From Chamaecyparis obtusa (Eukaryota > Streptophyta > Pinopsida > Cupressales > Cupressaceae), in the NCBI GenBank assembly GCA_027943335.1, contig BSBK01007741.1:1064001-1128000 (forward strand): DNA of 64,000 nucleotides, read 5' to 3'. A program made the translations under genes and the position numbers. Of the stretch, positions 32,220-44,448 are shown in pieces (the first letter of the stretch is position 1; each line of letters opens with the position of its first letter). A model generated the notes under the pieces. That model was not told where the DNA came from and ran no database searches. It was given only the letters and a program-made list of their open reading frames with translations.

Positions 32220-33330
32220 CTACAAATACTCAACCCATTTCAAATGTCTCTGATTCAACTTATTCTGACTACCCAAATATTGTAAAGCCTTATGATAAAT
32301 ATACAACACAAATTCACTCGATATCAAATAATGTCTCCATTTCTTCAGTGCTTGAACAATAGCATAGAGTTCTTGATCATACACAGAATATTTCCTTCTA
32401 GCATCATTCAAATTTTCACTAAAGAAAGCAATAAGTTTACCTTCTTGACTCAACACAGCTCCAATTGCACTTCCACTTGCATCACATTCTACTTGAAATA
32501 CCTTACTAAAATCAGGTAATGCCAAAATAGCTAATTCAGCAACCTTCTGGTTTAGACTCTCAAAACTTTTGTCAGCTCCACGTGTCCACTTGAATTCTCT
32601 TTTGTCTCCCCTCATAGTTTCAGTCATAGCATTACAAATTGAACTGAAATTTCTTATGAACTTCTGGTAAAAACTTGCCAAACCATGAAATAATCTTACC
32701 TCACTAGCATTCACAGGTGTAGGCCAATTCAAAATAGCTTCAACCTTTTCAGGATCCATCTTCAAACCATCAGATGAAATAACAAATCCCAAATACACAA
32801 TCTCTTCTTTCATGAATGAACACTTTTTCAGATTTATCAACAACTTTTTCTCTTTCAATCTCTACAAAACTTGTCTAACATGCAACAAATGTTCTTCTTT
32901 GGTCTTACTGAATATCAGAATATCATCAAGATATACAATCACAAACTTACCCAAGAATTTCTTCAAAACTTCATTCATCAACTTCATAAAAGTACTCGGT
33001 GCATTATTTAAACCAAAAGGTATAACCAACCACTCATATACAAACCTTCTTTTGTCTTGAAAGTAGTCTTCCATTCATCACCTTCTCTGATTCTGATATG
33101 ATGATACCCACTTTTCAAATCAATCTTTGTGAAATACTTTGCTCCAGTCAAACTGTCCATTATGTCATCCATTCTCGGTATAGGAAACCTATACTTCACT
33201 GTTATCTTATTGATTGCTCTGGAATTAGTACACATTCTCCATTCTCCATTCTTCTTCGGTGCCAATATAGTAGGTACTGCACAAGGACTCAAACTTTATC
33301 TAATCAAACCTTTCTCCAGCAACTCTTGAA
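32220..33330 (-). pseudogene. Chromovirus reverse transcriptase and RNase H
   Basis: RT motifs in order: [59 protein letters not shown] (catalytic D), [12 protein letters not shown] and [10 protein letters not shown] (YLDD intact). A frameshift near 33040 interrupts [12 protein letters not shown]. The connection domain runs through LGFVISSDGLKMDP. RNase H has VECDASGSAIGAVL (D), YDQELYAIVQALKKWRHYL (E) and VADALSR downstream, but the conserved TDHxAL reads YIYHKAL, so one catalytic Asp is Tyr. The frame ends with a TAG where Gln is expected. Confidence 0.9.
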
Positions 33331-33623
33331 TCTGTTGGTTCAATTTTGATTCTCGGTAGGTGTCAACTGGTGAGGTGCCTTATTCGGTAAACTAGCTCCA
33401 AGGATTAGATCCATACAATGATCAATGCTTCTTTTCGGTGTCAAACCATCAGGTACATTATCAGAAATGATATTACTATACTCGATGAGTAACTTATCAA
33501 TCTCCTCAGAGACATTATCCTCTATTTTCTTGGCTTGTTAGGGATTACATCAAAACATACATCATTCTTCTTCAAAGAGTTAACAAACTTTCTTCCTTCC
33601 ATTAAACAAACTTTCACAGATGT

Positions 33624-34149
33624 TCAAACATTACTAACAGGTTCTTCCATCAATGGTAACAAGATTTGTTTTTTTCCATCAACCGCAATAGTATACTTAT
33701 GCAATCTCCCATCATATATAGCATGTTTATCATATTGCCAAGGTCTACCCAACAAAATATGACAACAATCCATAGGCATGATATCACACAACACCTTATC
33801 ATTGTAGTTTCCAATCTTCAAATTCACATAACATTGTTCACTTACCAGGAGTGTATGCTCATCTTTGATCCATGAAATTTGATAGGGGTTCGGATGTACC
33901 AACCTTTCCAACTGCAATTTTGTGACCATCTCTTCAGATTCCAGATTCTCCAAGCTACCACTGTCAATGATTACCTTCCAAACTTTGTCAAAAACTCTAC
34001 ATCTAGTCTTGAACAAATTTTTCCTTACCAGATCTTCCTTCTTGCTTTCATTCCACAGTGCTCTCCTTACCATCAAGTTATTTTCTTTCTCAGGTTCATT
34101 TAGTGACTCTTCTTGCACCAAAGCATTTCTACTACTACCAGCCTTCTTA
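33624..34149 (-). pseudogene. Chromovirus aspartic protease region
   Basis: Retropepsin-like segment with active site VIIDSGSLENL (D-S-G), then VNLKIGNYNDKVLCDIMPMD and the downstream HILLGRPWQYD motif typical of Ty3 proteases. Between it and RT (33331-33623) the frame is broken. The linker is acidic/basic (NEPEKENNLMVRR). It follows gag directly in the polyprotein. Confidence 0.85.
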
Positions 34150-35129
34150 CTAGCCTATGTACATTCAAAAGATCTATATCCTTCTTCTCCACAATTGTAA
34201 CAAGTTCCTCAGAAACTTCCTATGCCATAACCACCTCGGTAGTTACTGCCTCTACCTCTAGATGAACTTTCACCTTTCCACTCAGTCTTTCCTTTGTCTA
34301 GATTTGTCTTTTCTGGTTCAGATCTACCACTTTCACCATTAGCTCTACCTCTTCCTCTAGGGAATCTACCACCTCGACCTCTTTGTCTTTGCTCATATCT
34401 TTTGTTTAATTTCTCCTCGGCCTTCAAAGAAAATTGATAAGCCTCTTCAATGTTCTCCAACTTGACCATACTAATTTCCTCTTGGATGGAAACTCTCAAA
34501 CCATTCAGGTATCTACCAATTCTTTCCACATCATCTTCATCATGTCCAAATCTGATATCCAATCGATAGAATTCCTTAGTATATTCTTTTACCGAGCTAT
34601 CTTTCTGTCTCAAACTTTGCATTCGCCGAACTAGGTTAATCTGATAATCACAAGATAAGAACTTTCCTTTCAATTTGTTCATCATTTTACCCCATACCTT
34701 GATTTTGTCTTTTCCTTTCCTTTTTCTATCCAACTGGAGATGTTCCCACCATAAGGATGCATGACTTTTCAACTTTGTGCTTGCAATCTTCACCTTCTTA
34801 TCCTCAGGGATGTTTTCATATTCAAAGTACTTTTCCATCTCGGTGATTTAGTCCACCAATTCATCTGAATCTAGCTTTCCACCATACTTAGGAGGATTAA
34901 AATGCGGTGTTGACATCAGACTTGTCAAAGCCTTCAAAAATCTTTCTTCACCTTGATCCATAATAGGTGCAGGTTCTGCATTCATTTGTTCTTCTTCAAC
35001 TTCATCATCACTAACATCTTCAAGATGTCTGCCTCTTCTTTGGGATGTTTCAACAGCTTCTAGCCTAGTAGCAATCTGCCTTAGCATATCTGCCAATCCT
35101 GGATCTGCATCTTTCCTACCACGAACCAT
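34150..35129 (-). pseudogene. gag: Chromovirus gag with capsid domain and damaged zinc knuckle
   Basis: Starts MVRGRKDADPGLADMLRQIA. The capsid (Retrotrans_gag) core includes SHASLWWEHLQLDRKRKGKD, LKGKFLSCDYQINLVRRMQS and VKEYTKEFYRLDIRFGHDED. An Arg/Gly-rich stretch (RQRGRGGRFPRGRGRANGE) leads to the knuckle CYNCGEEGYRSFEC, where the zinc-binding His is Tyr. Stops at about 34846 (LVD*, usually Trp), 34209 and about 34157 interrupt one frame. Confidence 0.9.
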
Positions 35130-35244
35130 CTTGACAACTCTCTACAATTGCAGGTGAGATCGAAATCTGCTACCCCACAACAATCAACTAGGGCTTCAAG
35201 AGGAACCTACAAACCTAGATCCGCAGACCTAGATCAAGATCTCA

Positions 35245-35262
35245 CCCCGCTCTGATACCACC
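35245..35262 (-). other. PBS of the chromovirus
   Basis: In sense, GGTGGTATCAGAGCGGGG follows the 5' LTR; initiator tRNA-Met type. Confidence 0.9.
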
Positions 35263-35939
35263 TAACCCAAGGCAAGGAGCATGAGGGGCCAAACAATGGC
35301 GCACCCTAATGATCCAAGCCTGCACAACACATGCAGAAGCAACAAACAACAACAATGAGAGAGAGAATGCTAGATCTTTCATATATTATCATCAAATAGA
35401 ATCATACATGTTGGGCTGTAAGGCCTTCCCAATTACGGCCTGATACTATAATGAATCTCAGAAGTCCTCAAACATGCGAGGGTCTATCACAAATCTCTAA
35501 TCTAATGTCTACTATCTTCTATCCAAAACTGACTCCCCTAATCTACAACTAAACATCTACATTTATACAAGAAGCTACCGAACTGAGTCGGCCTTCAAAT
35601 CCAAAATTAATGGAAGGAACGGTGAGATCTAGGACAACACGCTTCCCAATGATAGATATCAACATTAAATATGTGATCTAATATAAATGCACAAGTTGGC
35701 CACAATAGGAACTAAAATTAAACCTATCGGTATGCAAGCTAACCAAGCAGTAGACAGGCAATGCCGAGTGCTAGTGAAATAACCAACCGCCCAGGAGAGA
35801 ACCAACCACACTCGATAACCAAAGGAAACCGACCAACTACCAACCCACTCGGTCAAAGCAGAAACCGAGCAACATGGACAAACTCCAAATTATTTTTGGT
35901 GACATAGGATTTCCAAGGACCCAAGATGCTCCTGCATCA
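35263..35939 (-). repeat. 5' LTR of the chromovirus
   Basis: 677 bp. A minus-strand TATA-like CTTGTATAAATGTAG lies at about 35558-35572, with the same in the other LTR near 30270. Several ACCGAG/GCCGAG words cluster in its U3 part. Confidence 0.92.
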
Positions 35940-35944
35940 AACTA

Positions 35945-37591
35945 TGTTCCAAAACTGGCATTGACCTTTGGATAACCAATAAGATATAAAAAGAGATACA
36001 ATCACATGATTTAATCATGCAAACAAAAAGGCTCAAAGTAAAATCAAAGGCTATACTATATTAGATGCAAAGATTCATTTAAAAATCTGGGTCCAACCAA
36101 GGGTTAGACAATAGATGTAATGCAAGGTGCTATCAAAGAAGAGTAGTTGTGGAAGAACATCAATAGATGAAGCCACATATATAGGTTGAAAATCCTCATC
36201 AAATATAGATTTTAGGGTTTGAAGCCATGAGTGGAAGTATAAAATAAAACCCTCGAAACATATAGCAAAAGTGTGCAAGAAGAGATCTCCAAATTTCCTA
36301 ATAAAACAATATAAGAAAAATACAGAGAAAAGTCATGATAGAGTTGTAGATTCAAAACTCTCTATGTTTTTTAGCAGAAGATTCAACATTCATGCCATTT
36401 TATAAAGATATCCTCATGGAGCACAACACCAAAGGAAGTAAAAGAATCACAAAGAGTCCATGCATAGACATAGCCATTTGTAAAAGTAGAAACTCATCAT
36501 AAAATGTTGAAATGAAACCCACATATGTCGCACAAATATATGCATCTTTGGCAAGCTTGGTAGCACAAAGGTCATAACCATGGCTAGAGGAGGGAAAAGT
36601 ACATGTAGAAATCCGTGCCATGTATGAAATTTGTATAGAAATTTATATCAAAGTAGAATCCATTGAGGGTCCATTGCATTCTACTAGTTGGAAACCCTTT
36701 TCTTCTTGATATCGGCGTAGAGAGCAGTGCAGAGCTTTCCAGAAAGGAAAATAAAAAGTGAAAGGTAATTCCAAGTTTTGGGTTTTCAAAAAGCCCCAAT
36801 TCATTAGCAGGTAATAAGTCTTTAGACTTATGTTTTTGTGAGATATATTGAAAGAGATGCTCGTGGTGATTATATTGGGCCTTGGCCATTTTATTACTAA
36901 TTAAGTTTTTTATATATAATGTAGTATTAAATAATATATAATATATATGTAAATTAATTATTAATAAAATAAAATAAAATAATTATTTTTACATCTCACT
37001 GATATATTTAATATTTATTACCTAATATTTTCATTATTATTAATTACTAAATATATCAAATCAAATAGTAATAATATAAAAAGTTTTTCCATAAAATTTG
37101 GATATTATTTCATTTATTAATATTTTAATTTTATAATATGTTTAATATTTATTAAATAATGATATCTATTATTTAATATATATTAAATATGTTATTTATT
37201 AATAAATTATATAATAAAATAAAAAATTGCATGATGTATACATTGTAATCAACTTTAATTAAGTGATGGAGTTATAAATCACTTAATTAAAGTTGAAATC
37301 TTATATGAAAATTGGTTGACCTTGAGCATTTAGAGTTCACTTTTGCATGGTAGGAAATAATTTTTAGACTTTGAGTCTAATACACCTTGAAAGGGCGCAT
37401 GTTTGGCTCATTTTTTAAACAACTTATGTTTTTAAGACTTTTCATAACAGGACATAGGTGATGAAAATATTTATTTTCATTATTTGAATAGGTCAAAATA
37501 TTATCCAAAAATAGTAAAGTGGAGTTATTTTTAAGGCTTTCATCACCTTGGTCATCAATTTCATATATGTGGTTGGAACTTTAGTGAAAGC
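35945..37591. other. No gene recognised; AT-rich tract and a hairpin
   Basis: 36896-37240 is almost pure A/T (ATTAATTATTAATAAAATAA and similar). It is followed by a perfect 17-bp-arm hairpin at 37250-37295. No coding sequence is supported. Confidence 0.45.
37250..37295. repeat. Perfect inverted repeat (17-bp arms, 12-bp loop)
   Basis: CAACTTTAATTAAGTGA, a 12-nt loop, then TCACTTAATTAAAGTTG. No mismatch in the stem. Confidence 0.85.
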
Positions 37592-37596
37592 CAATG

Positions 37597-39571
37597 TGTA
37601 ATGCCCTACCAAGGAACCCAGAAGAACTTAACCTAACAAGCAACTAAGTTTGTGGAATAATTTTTTTTTAAAAGTTAACATACAAGATAAACGCCAATGC
37701 GGAAGCAAATACCATTAACTCACATAACATAAACAACCAACATAGGTTACAACTCTCAAGGGTTCCTTGACAAAGATTACTTGATCATTAATTTATTAAA
37801 TAAGTTTAGGTACACTAACAGAACTCATATAATCCAATGAAAGATAAAAGCATCATCACATGTAAGATAGCATAAATACCACTGGTACCATAAGGTATCC
37901 ATAAACCTACATCCACTACACATGTCGCAGGGTATGTAATATAATAACTAAAAAGAAGTACATCATGATATCTCTGAAGAACAGATACAAAGATACAAGA
38001 AGAAGAACAACTCTCCAACAATGAGGATCAAGAGGGAACAACTACAACAAGGAAGATCATCCAGCACTGGTGCACGAACGTCAGAATCTCAAATGGTAAA
38101 AGAATCACTACCACCCAACTTCGTGAACCTAAATGGTCCACTCCCACCGTGCTGAGGAGATAACATCAGATCCCACTTGGATAACAAACACAAACAGTTC
38201 AAGCTAAGGAAAGGATCCTGAAAGCTCTCTAACTCAAGGTGAAAAAGTAATAATGTCATGAAAGACTCACTATTCCAGAGGCAACCGACACATGTAGGAT
38301 AACTAGACTATGCATAGGAAGGTGTCATCATGTACGCCTAACCCTTGAGTCTCATCCTGGTAATCTTGCTGGATCCCAGCACCCAAGTGACCATACACGG
38401 CATCAATGACCTCTCATACAGACGAAGTCATCAACTATGCCAACTCATCCCTTAAAAGGGGGCTAGTCATCTTCTCCATTCCCACCTTAGTCTGTACTAG
38501 CACTAAGCCAAGGTGAGGAAACCATATCCTATTAGGTTCATTTTTAAATCTCTCAATGTTATATTTAGTTATCACTTGATTAAGATACTTAACAATAAGT
38601 GATCTTAATAGCCACTTGTGGGCCCCAGCACTTATTGCAAGCCACCTCCTACTGCATATCTAGGTAAACTACCCTAGGCTCATAGATCTCTCAAAGATAA
38701 AAAAGGTACACAACCAGGTAATCCAAAATCCAGTTTCACATACAAGAACTAGAAATAATTACAAAGGCACCAAAAGCATAAAACAAAACATCATGAGCCT
38801 ATATGGTCAATCGGGGTATAATCGGATCTCAACACACACATCCAATCATATTACTGAAAAATGAGAACAACTGACACAATCCCCGGCCTCTGTCTTTTCC
38901 TTAGGTCTTCTAGTGCCCCAAAACACATTAAGCAAAAGAAAACACTCCAGGCACGAAGAAGACACAATGCATCATAGAAAACTAGAATTTAATCATAAGC
39001 ATACAAAATTTCATATTGAACATAATTGAATTCAAGTATAAAAACAACAAGGCCTGCTACGAAATTATGAACATAGCCATAACCATAATAACATAAATAG
39101 AGCATATTCCTTAAAGATTACCTAAGAATCCAACACAATGAAAAATGCCCAATTTCAGTAGGAAAAGGAAAAATACAAATGTTACTCAATCTAATCAAAT
39201 AATCAATTATTAATTTTTTAAAAAACCACCAATTGTCTAATTTAGAATACAAATTAACATTAGACTACAAAACAATTTAGTTAACAACTAATTAACTTAT
39301 AAAATAAGTTAATAACAAAATAAACCAATTATAATTTAAATAGGTTATAGGTTAAATAATTATGCATTACATAAATTATAAATTTAACAAATTATAATTT
39401 AATTAATTTACAAATTAAATAAATTATAATATATTATTAAATAAAATATAAATTAATCTATTAACAAAATAGATTAATTAATTAATCTATTAACTTTTTT
39501 TAAAAAATTATTCCGCAAACTTAGTTTCTTGTTAGGTTAAGTTCTTCTGGGTTCCTTGGTGGGGCATTACA
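37597..39571 (-). mobile_element. Solo-LTR-like element with ~75-bp inverted termini
   Basis: 1,975 bp starting TGTAATGCCCTACC and ending GGTGGGGCATTACA, flanked by a perfect 5-bp duplication CAATG (37592-37596, 39572-39576). The terminal inverted repeats extend ~75 bp with few mismatches (AACCCAGAAGAACTTAACCT in both). TG...CA ends and a 5-bp duplication point to LTR integrase rather than a cut-and-paste transposase. TGTAATGCCCC...GGGGCATTACA ends are known from Tekay/Del-type plant LTRs. The minus strand is chosen because the A/T-rich part (39180-39500) then follows the start, as at 42069. No coding region inside. Confidence 0.7.
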
Positions 39572-39711
39572 CAATGACACTACTTCAAACTCCTACTATC
39601 CATAATATACTTGAAGGTTGTTTTGGAACATCATCATCACAAACCCTTATTGTATTATGACTTCACCTACGATCAAGCTTAGAAAATATTGTTAAGCCCT
39701 TCATTCGGTCA

Positions 39712-40011
39712 AAGATATTTAAAGGAGTAATAATCATTCATTTAGCTACTTTTGGTTGGGTGACTAATTATTTAGTCATTTTTGTTTTGATGGCTAATTA
39801 TTAGTGATTAATTATTTAGTCATTTTAGTTGTGATTTTACCCGATGACCAAATTGGTCATTTATATTTGTAGAACATGATCATTTTTAGTCACGTGACTA
39901 AAAAAATGGTAGAACATGATCAATTTTAGTCATGTGACTAAAATTTTTACTCACGTGACTAAAAGTTTTAGTCGCCTGATCATTTATTTGCCAAATTCTA
40001 CTAGTCGTGTG
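39712..40011. repeat. Repeat with TAGTCACGTGACTA palindromes
   Basis: Repeated TTTAGTCACGTGACTAAA-like words at about 39885, 39927 and 39951, plus AGAACATGATCA twice. The vocabulary (TTTAGTCATTT, GGTCATTTAT, CACGTGAC) matches the body of the tRNA-headed elements at 7668 and 9678, but no tRNA head is present. Confidence 0.55.
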
Positions 40012-41689
40012 GGAATCCAACAATCTTTGGGATGATCGTTTGGTAGCAGCTTGATACTTCTTGTGTCATGAAGTCATTCCTCCCCCCTGAGCATCGAAAA
40101 ACCCAATACCTCATTTCTCCTGTTGAAGGTCGACACTCTCGCCCATAGCATCCATCTATGTACCTACAAATTGTGAATGGGGGCTCATTGTTGAGATCTT
40201 CTCCCTACACCCAATCCCTTTACCTTGCACCTGACTCTTCTAATATTTTGGTTGTTGTGTGTGGCTTTGGAACTAGGAGTCCCCTATTTCAAAAACAAAG
40301 TCTTGTCTTTGCATTCGACACAGAAGATCTGACCCATTCTTCTTAAGTCCACCATAACTCTTACTTAGATGCCCTGACGAACCAGAGGGAGCAAGGCAGG
40401 AGATCTTCAACATATTTTTGGGTAGGAAAAATAAACCCTATCTCCCACACATGGAGAGCTCAGACCACTCTAGAGCGCCATTCTTAAAATAAAATATTAT
40501 TATTATTAATAAATTATTTTATAAAATAAAATAAAATTAGATTAAATTTATATAAAAAAATATAATACAGGGGAAGGGGGAGGTTGGGCCCTATTAGCGC
40601 TCAAAGTTACAGATGATGAATACCAATCAAGAATCTCTAATACATGACACTACGGACCCAAAATATGCATCTGACAACATCAAATAGTAAGGTTGCTAAG
40701 GATTTTGATCCTTCTTCAACTTTGAGCTTCAAGCTTAGGTGGGTGTACCTATTAGATTCAATTCTCCAAAGAATCACAACAGTTATCTATGTCCTTCACA
40801 CAAATATAAACATATAACTCTTTCAACATTAACTTTAAAATGAGCTTTTATTTGATTGTGTTGATGGTGAGAAACGTAGATCAAACAAGGACTAGTGTTG
40901 AATCCTAGGGCAAAGAGTCAAAGAAAGCATACATCTACGTAAATTCCTCAAATATAATATACCAAAAACCCAGGTGAGATGCCTTACAAATCACCCTCTC
41001 ATTTACATACATTGTCATCAGATTCTTGTATAAACCATGAATTCCCAGAGATCTCTGTAAGACTTACTCTTCCCTTGAAAGAAGCTTAAGCTTAACCCCC
41101 ACTATTTACCTTGTAAATGATATGATAAAAATGCCTTACAAATTTAACATATGAAAAACTCAAGAATCATACATGAAGACAACATATACATAAAAGAGTT
41201 TTAGTCTATTTTCATTAATATTTCTTTGTATCAGTACATTCTAATACAAGAATTCTTCAGACCAAGACACAGATGCCAAAGGCTCTTTCTACTCAAATTT
41301 TCACCACCCCTTAAAACAATGGAGAAGAAGAAGAGATAAAGGAAAAATCAAAGTCAGTTACACCACTGAAAACTACCAATTTTCACAAAATATATTCAAT
41401 TTCTCCCAAATTCATTTCCTTATGCAACTACCTCCATCTTTACAATCACTTCTCCCTCCAAATTTGAAACTTTGTCTCTCAGAAAAGATTTGATTCTACT
41501 CAAACTAAGAATGCTTCATGAATATTTATGTCCATTTTAAAATAAAATACATTTTACAAACCATGGAAAAGACAATACAAAATCTCTAAATTTGCATTTC
41601 ATTTCTCATTTTTACCTTGTCTCTGCACATTTTGCCCATTTTCCTACACTTTAAGCCTAGAACACACCAGAATTTGACAAGTGTCACTG
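40012..41689. other. No gene recognised
   Basis: Contains an A/T run at 40484-40555 and short ORFs (for example 40158-40346 +) without domains. Confidence 0.4.
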
Positions 41690-42068
41690 GCTGGTTGGTT
41701 GCTCAAACTAACTCAGGGTTGACCACCTCATTTGGATATTCAAAGACTGCCTTGTTCTCCAAATCTCTGAATGTTCCTCTTAACCACGTCAGATTCAGAG
41801 ATCACGCGAATAGCCTATTCTCTGAGTCTTTGGATACATTTCTTAACTCTAGTCACATTCAGAGAACACACGAACAAACTCATTCTCTTACTATCAGAAT
41901 GCAACACCTCTAACCACTGGCTTCTGGAGATCATGTGAATAACCACGCATTGAATTGCTTGATGTTAACTCCTTAGCCATTGGGATCCAAAGATCACGCG
42001 ACTGAGTGTTCGCACAATCTCATGATGTTACCTCCTTAACCGTCAAGATCACGTGACTATGCGACTAC
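41690..42068. repeat. Degenerate tandem repeat around AGATCACGYGA
   Basis: Imperfect ~60-75 bp units each contain a version of AGATCACGCGA: CAGAGATCACGCGAATAG, CAGAGAACACACGAACAA, GGAGATCATGTGAATAAC, AAAGATCACGCGACTGAG and CAAGATCACGTGACTATG. Spacing is regular but divergence is high. Confidence 0.5.
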
Positions 42069-43586
42069 TGTAATATCCCAAAAATGGGCTATAGGTTCAT
42101 TAACCTCCTACATCATCAAATCAAATGAAATTGACATCAAAGTCCTAACCTAAGGCACATCTGCACATTAGTTTATCAAAAAATGATTTTATCCTAATTC
42201 TGCATCGGGGAATAGTCCTTGAATATTCTTAATTATCTTAATTATCCTGATTGAATATTATTTGGCGATAAATCTTATTTATCCTGAAATTTAATTAATT
42301 GAATATTTTGAATATTTAATTAATTAAGTTTAATTTTGCCATTTGATTATTTAATTAGATTTAATTCTAATTATTCCTAATTATATTATTTAATTTTGAC
42401 AATAAATCAAAAATCTTATAATTTAATTGATTAAATTCTTATTTAATTAATTAAATCAAGTTGTCAATGTTTAAATAATATAGTTTTGAATAAAAGTTGA
42501 TTTAATAATTGATTAACCCATAAATCAATTGTTTTAATTCAAAATTAGTTAAGTTGAGAATAAATCACTTTATTTATTAAATTAATTCATAATTATCTAT
42601 GTACATTTGAAAGAACAATTAAACTTTAAATTAGAAAATCAATTCAAATTGTTATCTTTTTGAAACTCAACATCTATTTTGAGTTGAAAGCTGATCTAAA
42701 CTTCTTATTTAAGTTAAAAGGTTGTTTTTGCATGATTTGGCATGATTTTGTGAATTAATTATTCTTGATTTCTTGTTAACTCAAAAATCAACCCGAGTTC
42801 ATCAAGAGTGATTTATGGCTTTTCTTAGTGCATCCTCAAGCCCTGGATTTCTATAAAATCAAGGCTTAGCACTTCACAACTACATCTCTCGAACTTACAC
42901 AATTATTCTGGTGAAATTGCGTATGAGGAATCAAGCTCTTGCGAATAGGCGATTTGTGAGATCTTTCATTGTTTTTCATAGCTTTTGTAGTGCCTCCCTC
43001 ATTTACCCCCTTGTGCAAATATCTTTATGGTGTGGTTTCGACTGTCATTCTTGAAGGGTAAGGTCATGTAAGTCCCATGTGAGGGAGAGTCCGCCAGGAG
43101 GATTATTTTGGAGCGTGTATCGATGTTCTACGTGAACTAGGAGACATAGGATATGGTCTTGAATCACATTCTGGAGACTCTTAGAGTAGGGATTAATCAT
43201 TCAGGTGGATACAGTGATTGTTACCTGCATTATGGTCAATGGCATCATGAGATGCTCTTTGCCCAGATTTTCCTTATGTTTATCAGGAGTTTATCTTTGG
43301 AAGTCATGTCAGGTGTTTTAAGAGATTCTATCTTGGTATTATCTTTTTGCATAATAGACTCAGTAATTAGAAATTTATGTTGTTGCATTATGATTTGTGT
43401 TCTGGTGGATAGAGGTTTGATTACCATTGTGATGTACTCTTTTCATGTTACTTATACACTCAAAATCCTAGGATGCTCTGTGTTTAAAATAAGATTGATT
43501 GAATTCAACTTATCCTTGTGATAATACTATCAAGTGCACGTTTTATAGAAATTGTATTTGAATAAGGTAGTTTAAATAATAAAAGG

Positions 43587-43695
<109 letters not shown>

Positions 43696-44354
43696 TAATG
43701 TAGGTAAATATTGTTCCTGAGTGTATGTAATCTCTAGAAGAAATGCACTAGGGAAGGTGTGAGTGTACCACTACTGAATGTTGAAATGTTTCTATTTGGA
43801 TATAAATGCTTACATAAAGGACTATTTGAATTTATTTTATGTTGATGTATGTATTAATATAAATGTGATTATTAGATCCTGATGTTGAATGGGAGATTTT
43901 ACATAGAACGCTTTGATGTTATAATAATGCAAGAAAAAGTGAATCATTTGAAATATAGGTTGTAAATAATTTAGAACTTATTTTCATGCTGGATTATTAG
44001 GTCTTGACTTATGGTATTGATGAATTATTTAATTTAGAATATTATGCCATAATTTCATGTTTATACAAGAAGAGTTTATGTGATGATGATATAGGACTTT
44101 TTTCATGCTATTTATTAGGTCATGAGCATAGTGATTGATGAATCTTTGATTTAAGTATGATACTTTGATGTTACATTCATGTTAGGAAAATTAATGAGAA
44201 ATGATCATGATTATTATGTAGGTGAATTAACATGTATCATTTTATTCTTGACTTTATATGCTTTAGAAATGCTATGTTGAAAATGCTGAGAATATTATGG
44301 AATGCAGTTAGAAATTTATGATGTTAAGAATGTTAATTTTAGATGTATTCTATT

Positions 44355-44357
<3 letters not shown>

Positions 44358-44445
<88 letters not shown>
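44358..44445. repeat. (TA)n microsatellite
   Basis: About 88 bp of uninterrupted TA; it produces a spurious YIYIYI reading frame. Confidence 0.95.

Positions 44446-44448
<3 letters not shown>

Larger units (their letters stand above)
29970..35939 (-). mobile_element. Complete Ty3 chromovirus on the minus strand, coding regions decayed
   Basis: 5,970 bp with ~678-bp LTRs and a perfect 5-bp duplication AACTA (29965-29969 and 35940-35944). In sense (minus) orientation the order is 5' LTR, PBS GGTGGTATCAGAGCGGGG, gag, protease, RT, RNase H, integrase, chromodomain, 3' LTR, which is the standard chromovirus order. Several stop codons and at least one frameshift show it is inactive. The LTRs differ visibly at scattered positions, so the insertion is not young. 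Confidence 0.95.

Noticed and set aside
30926..32285. Several plus-strand ORFs of 70-160 codons
   Set aside because: Shadows of the minus-strand integrase and RNase H frames of the chromovirus.
37597..39571. DNA transposon (TIR type)
   Set aside because: TG...CA ends and a 5-bp duplication fit LTR integrase better, and no transposase is present; kept only as an alternative.
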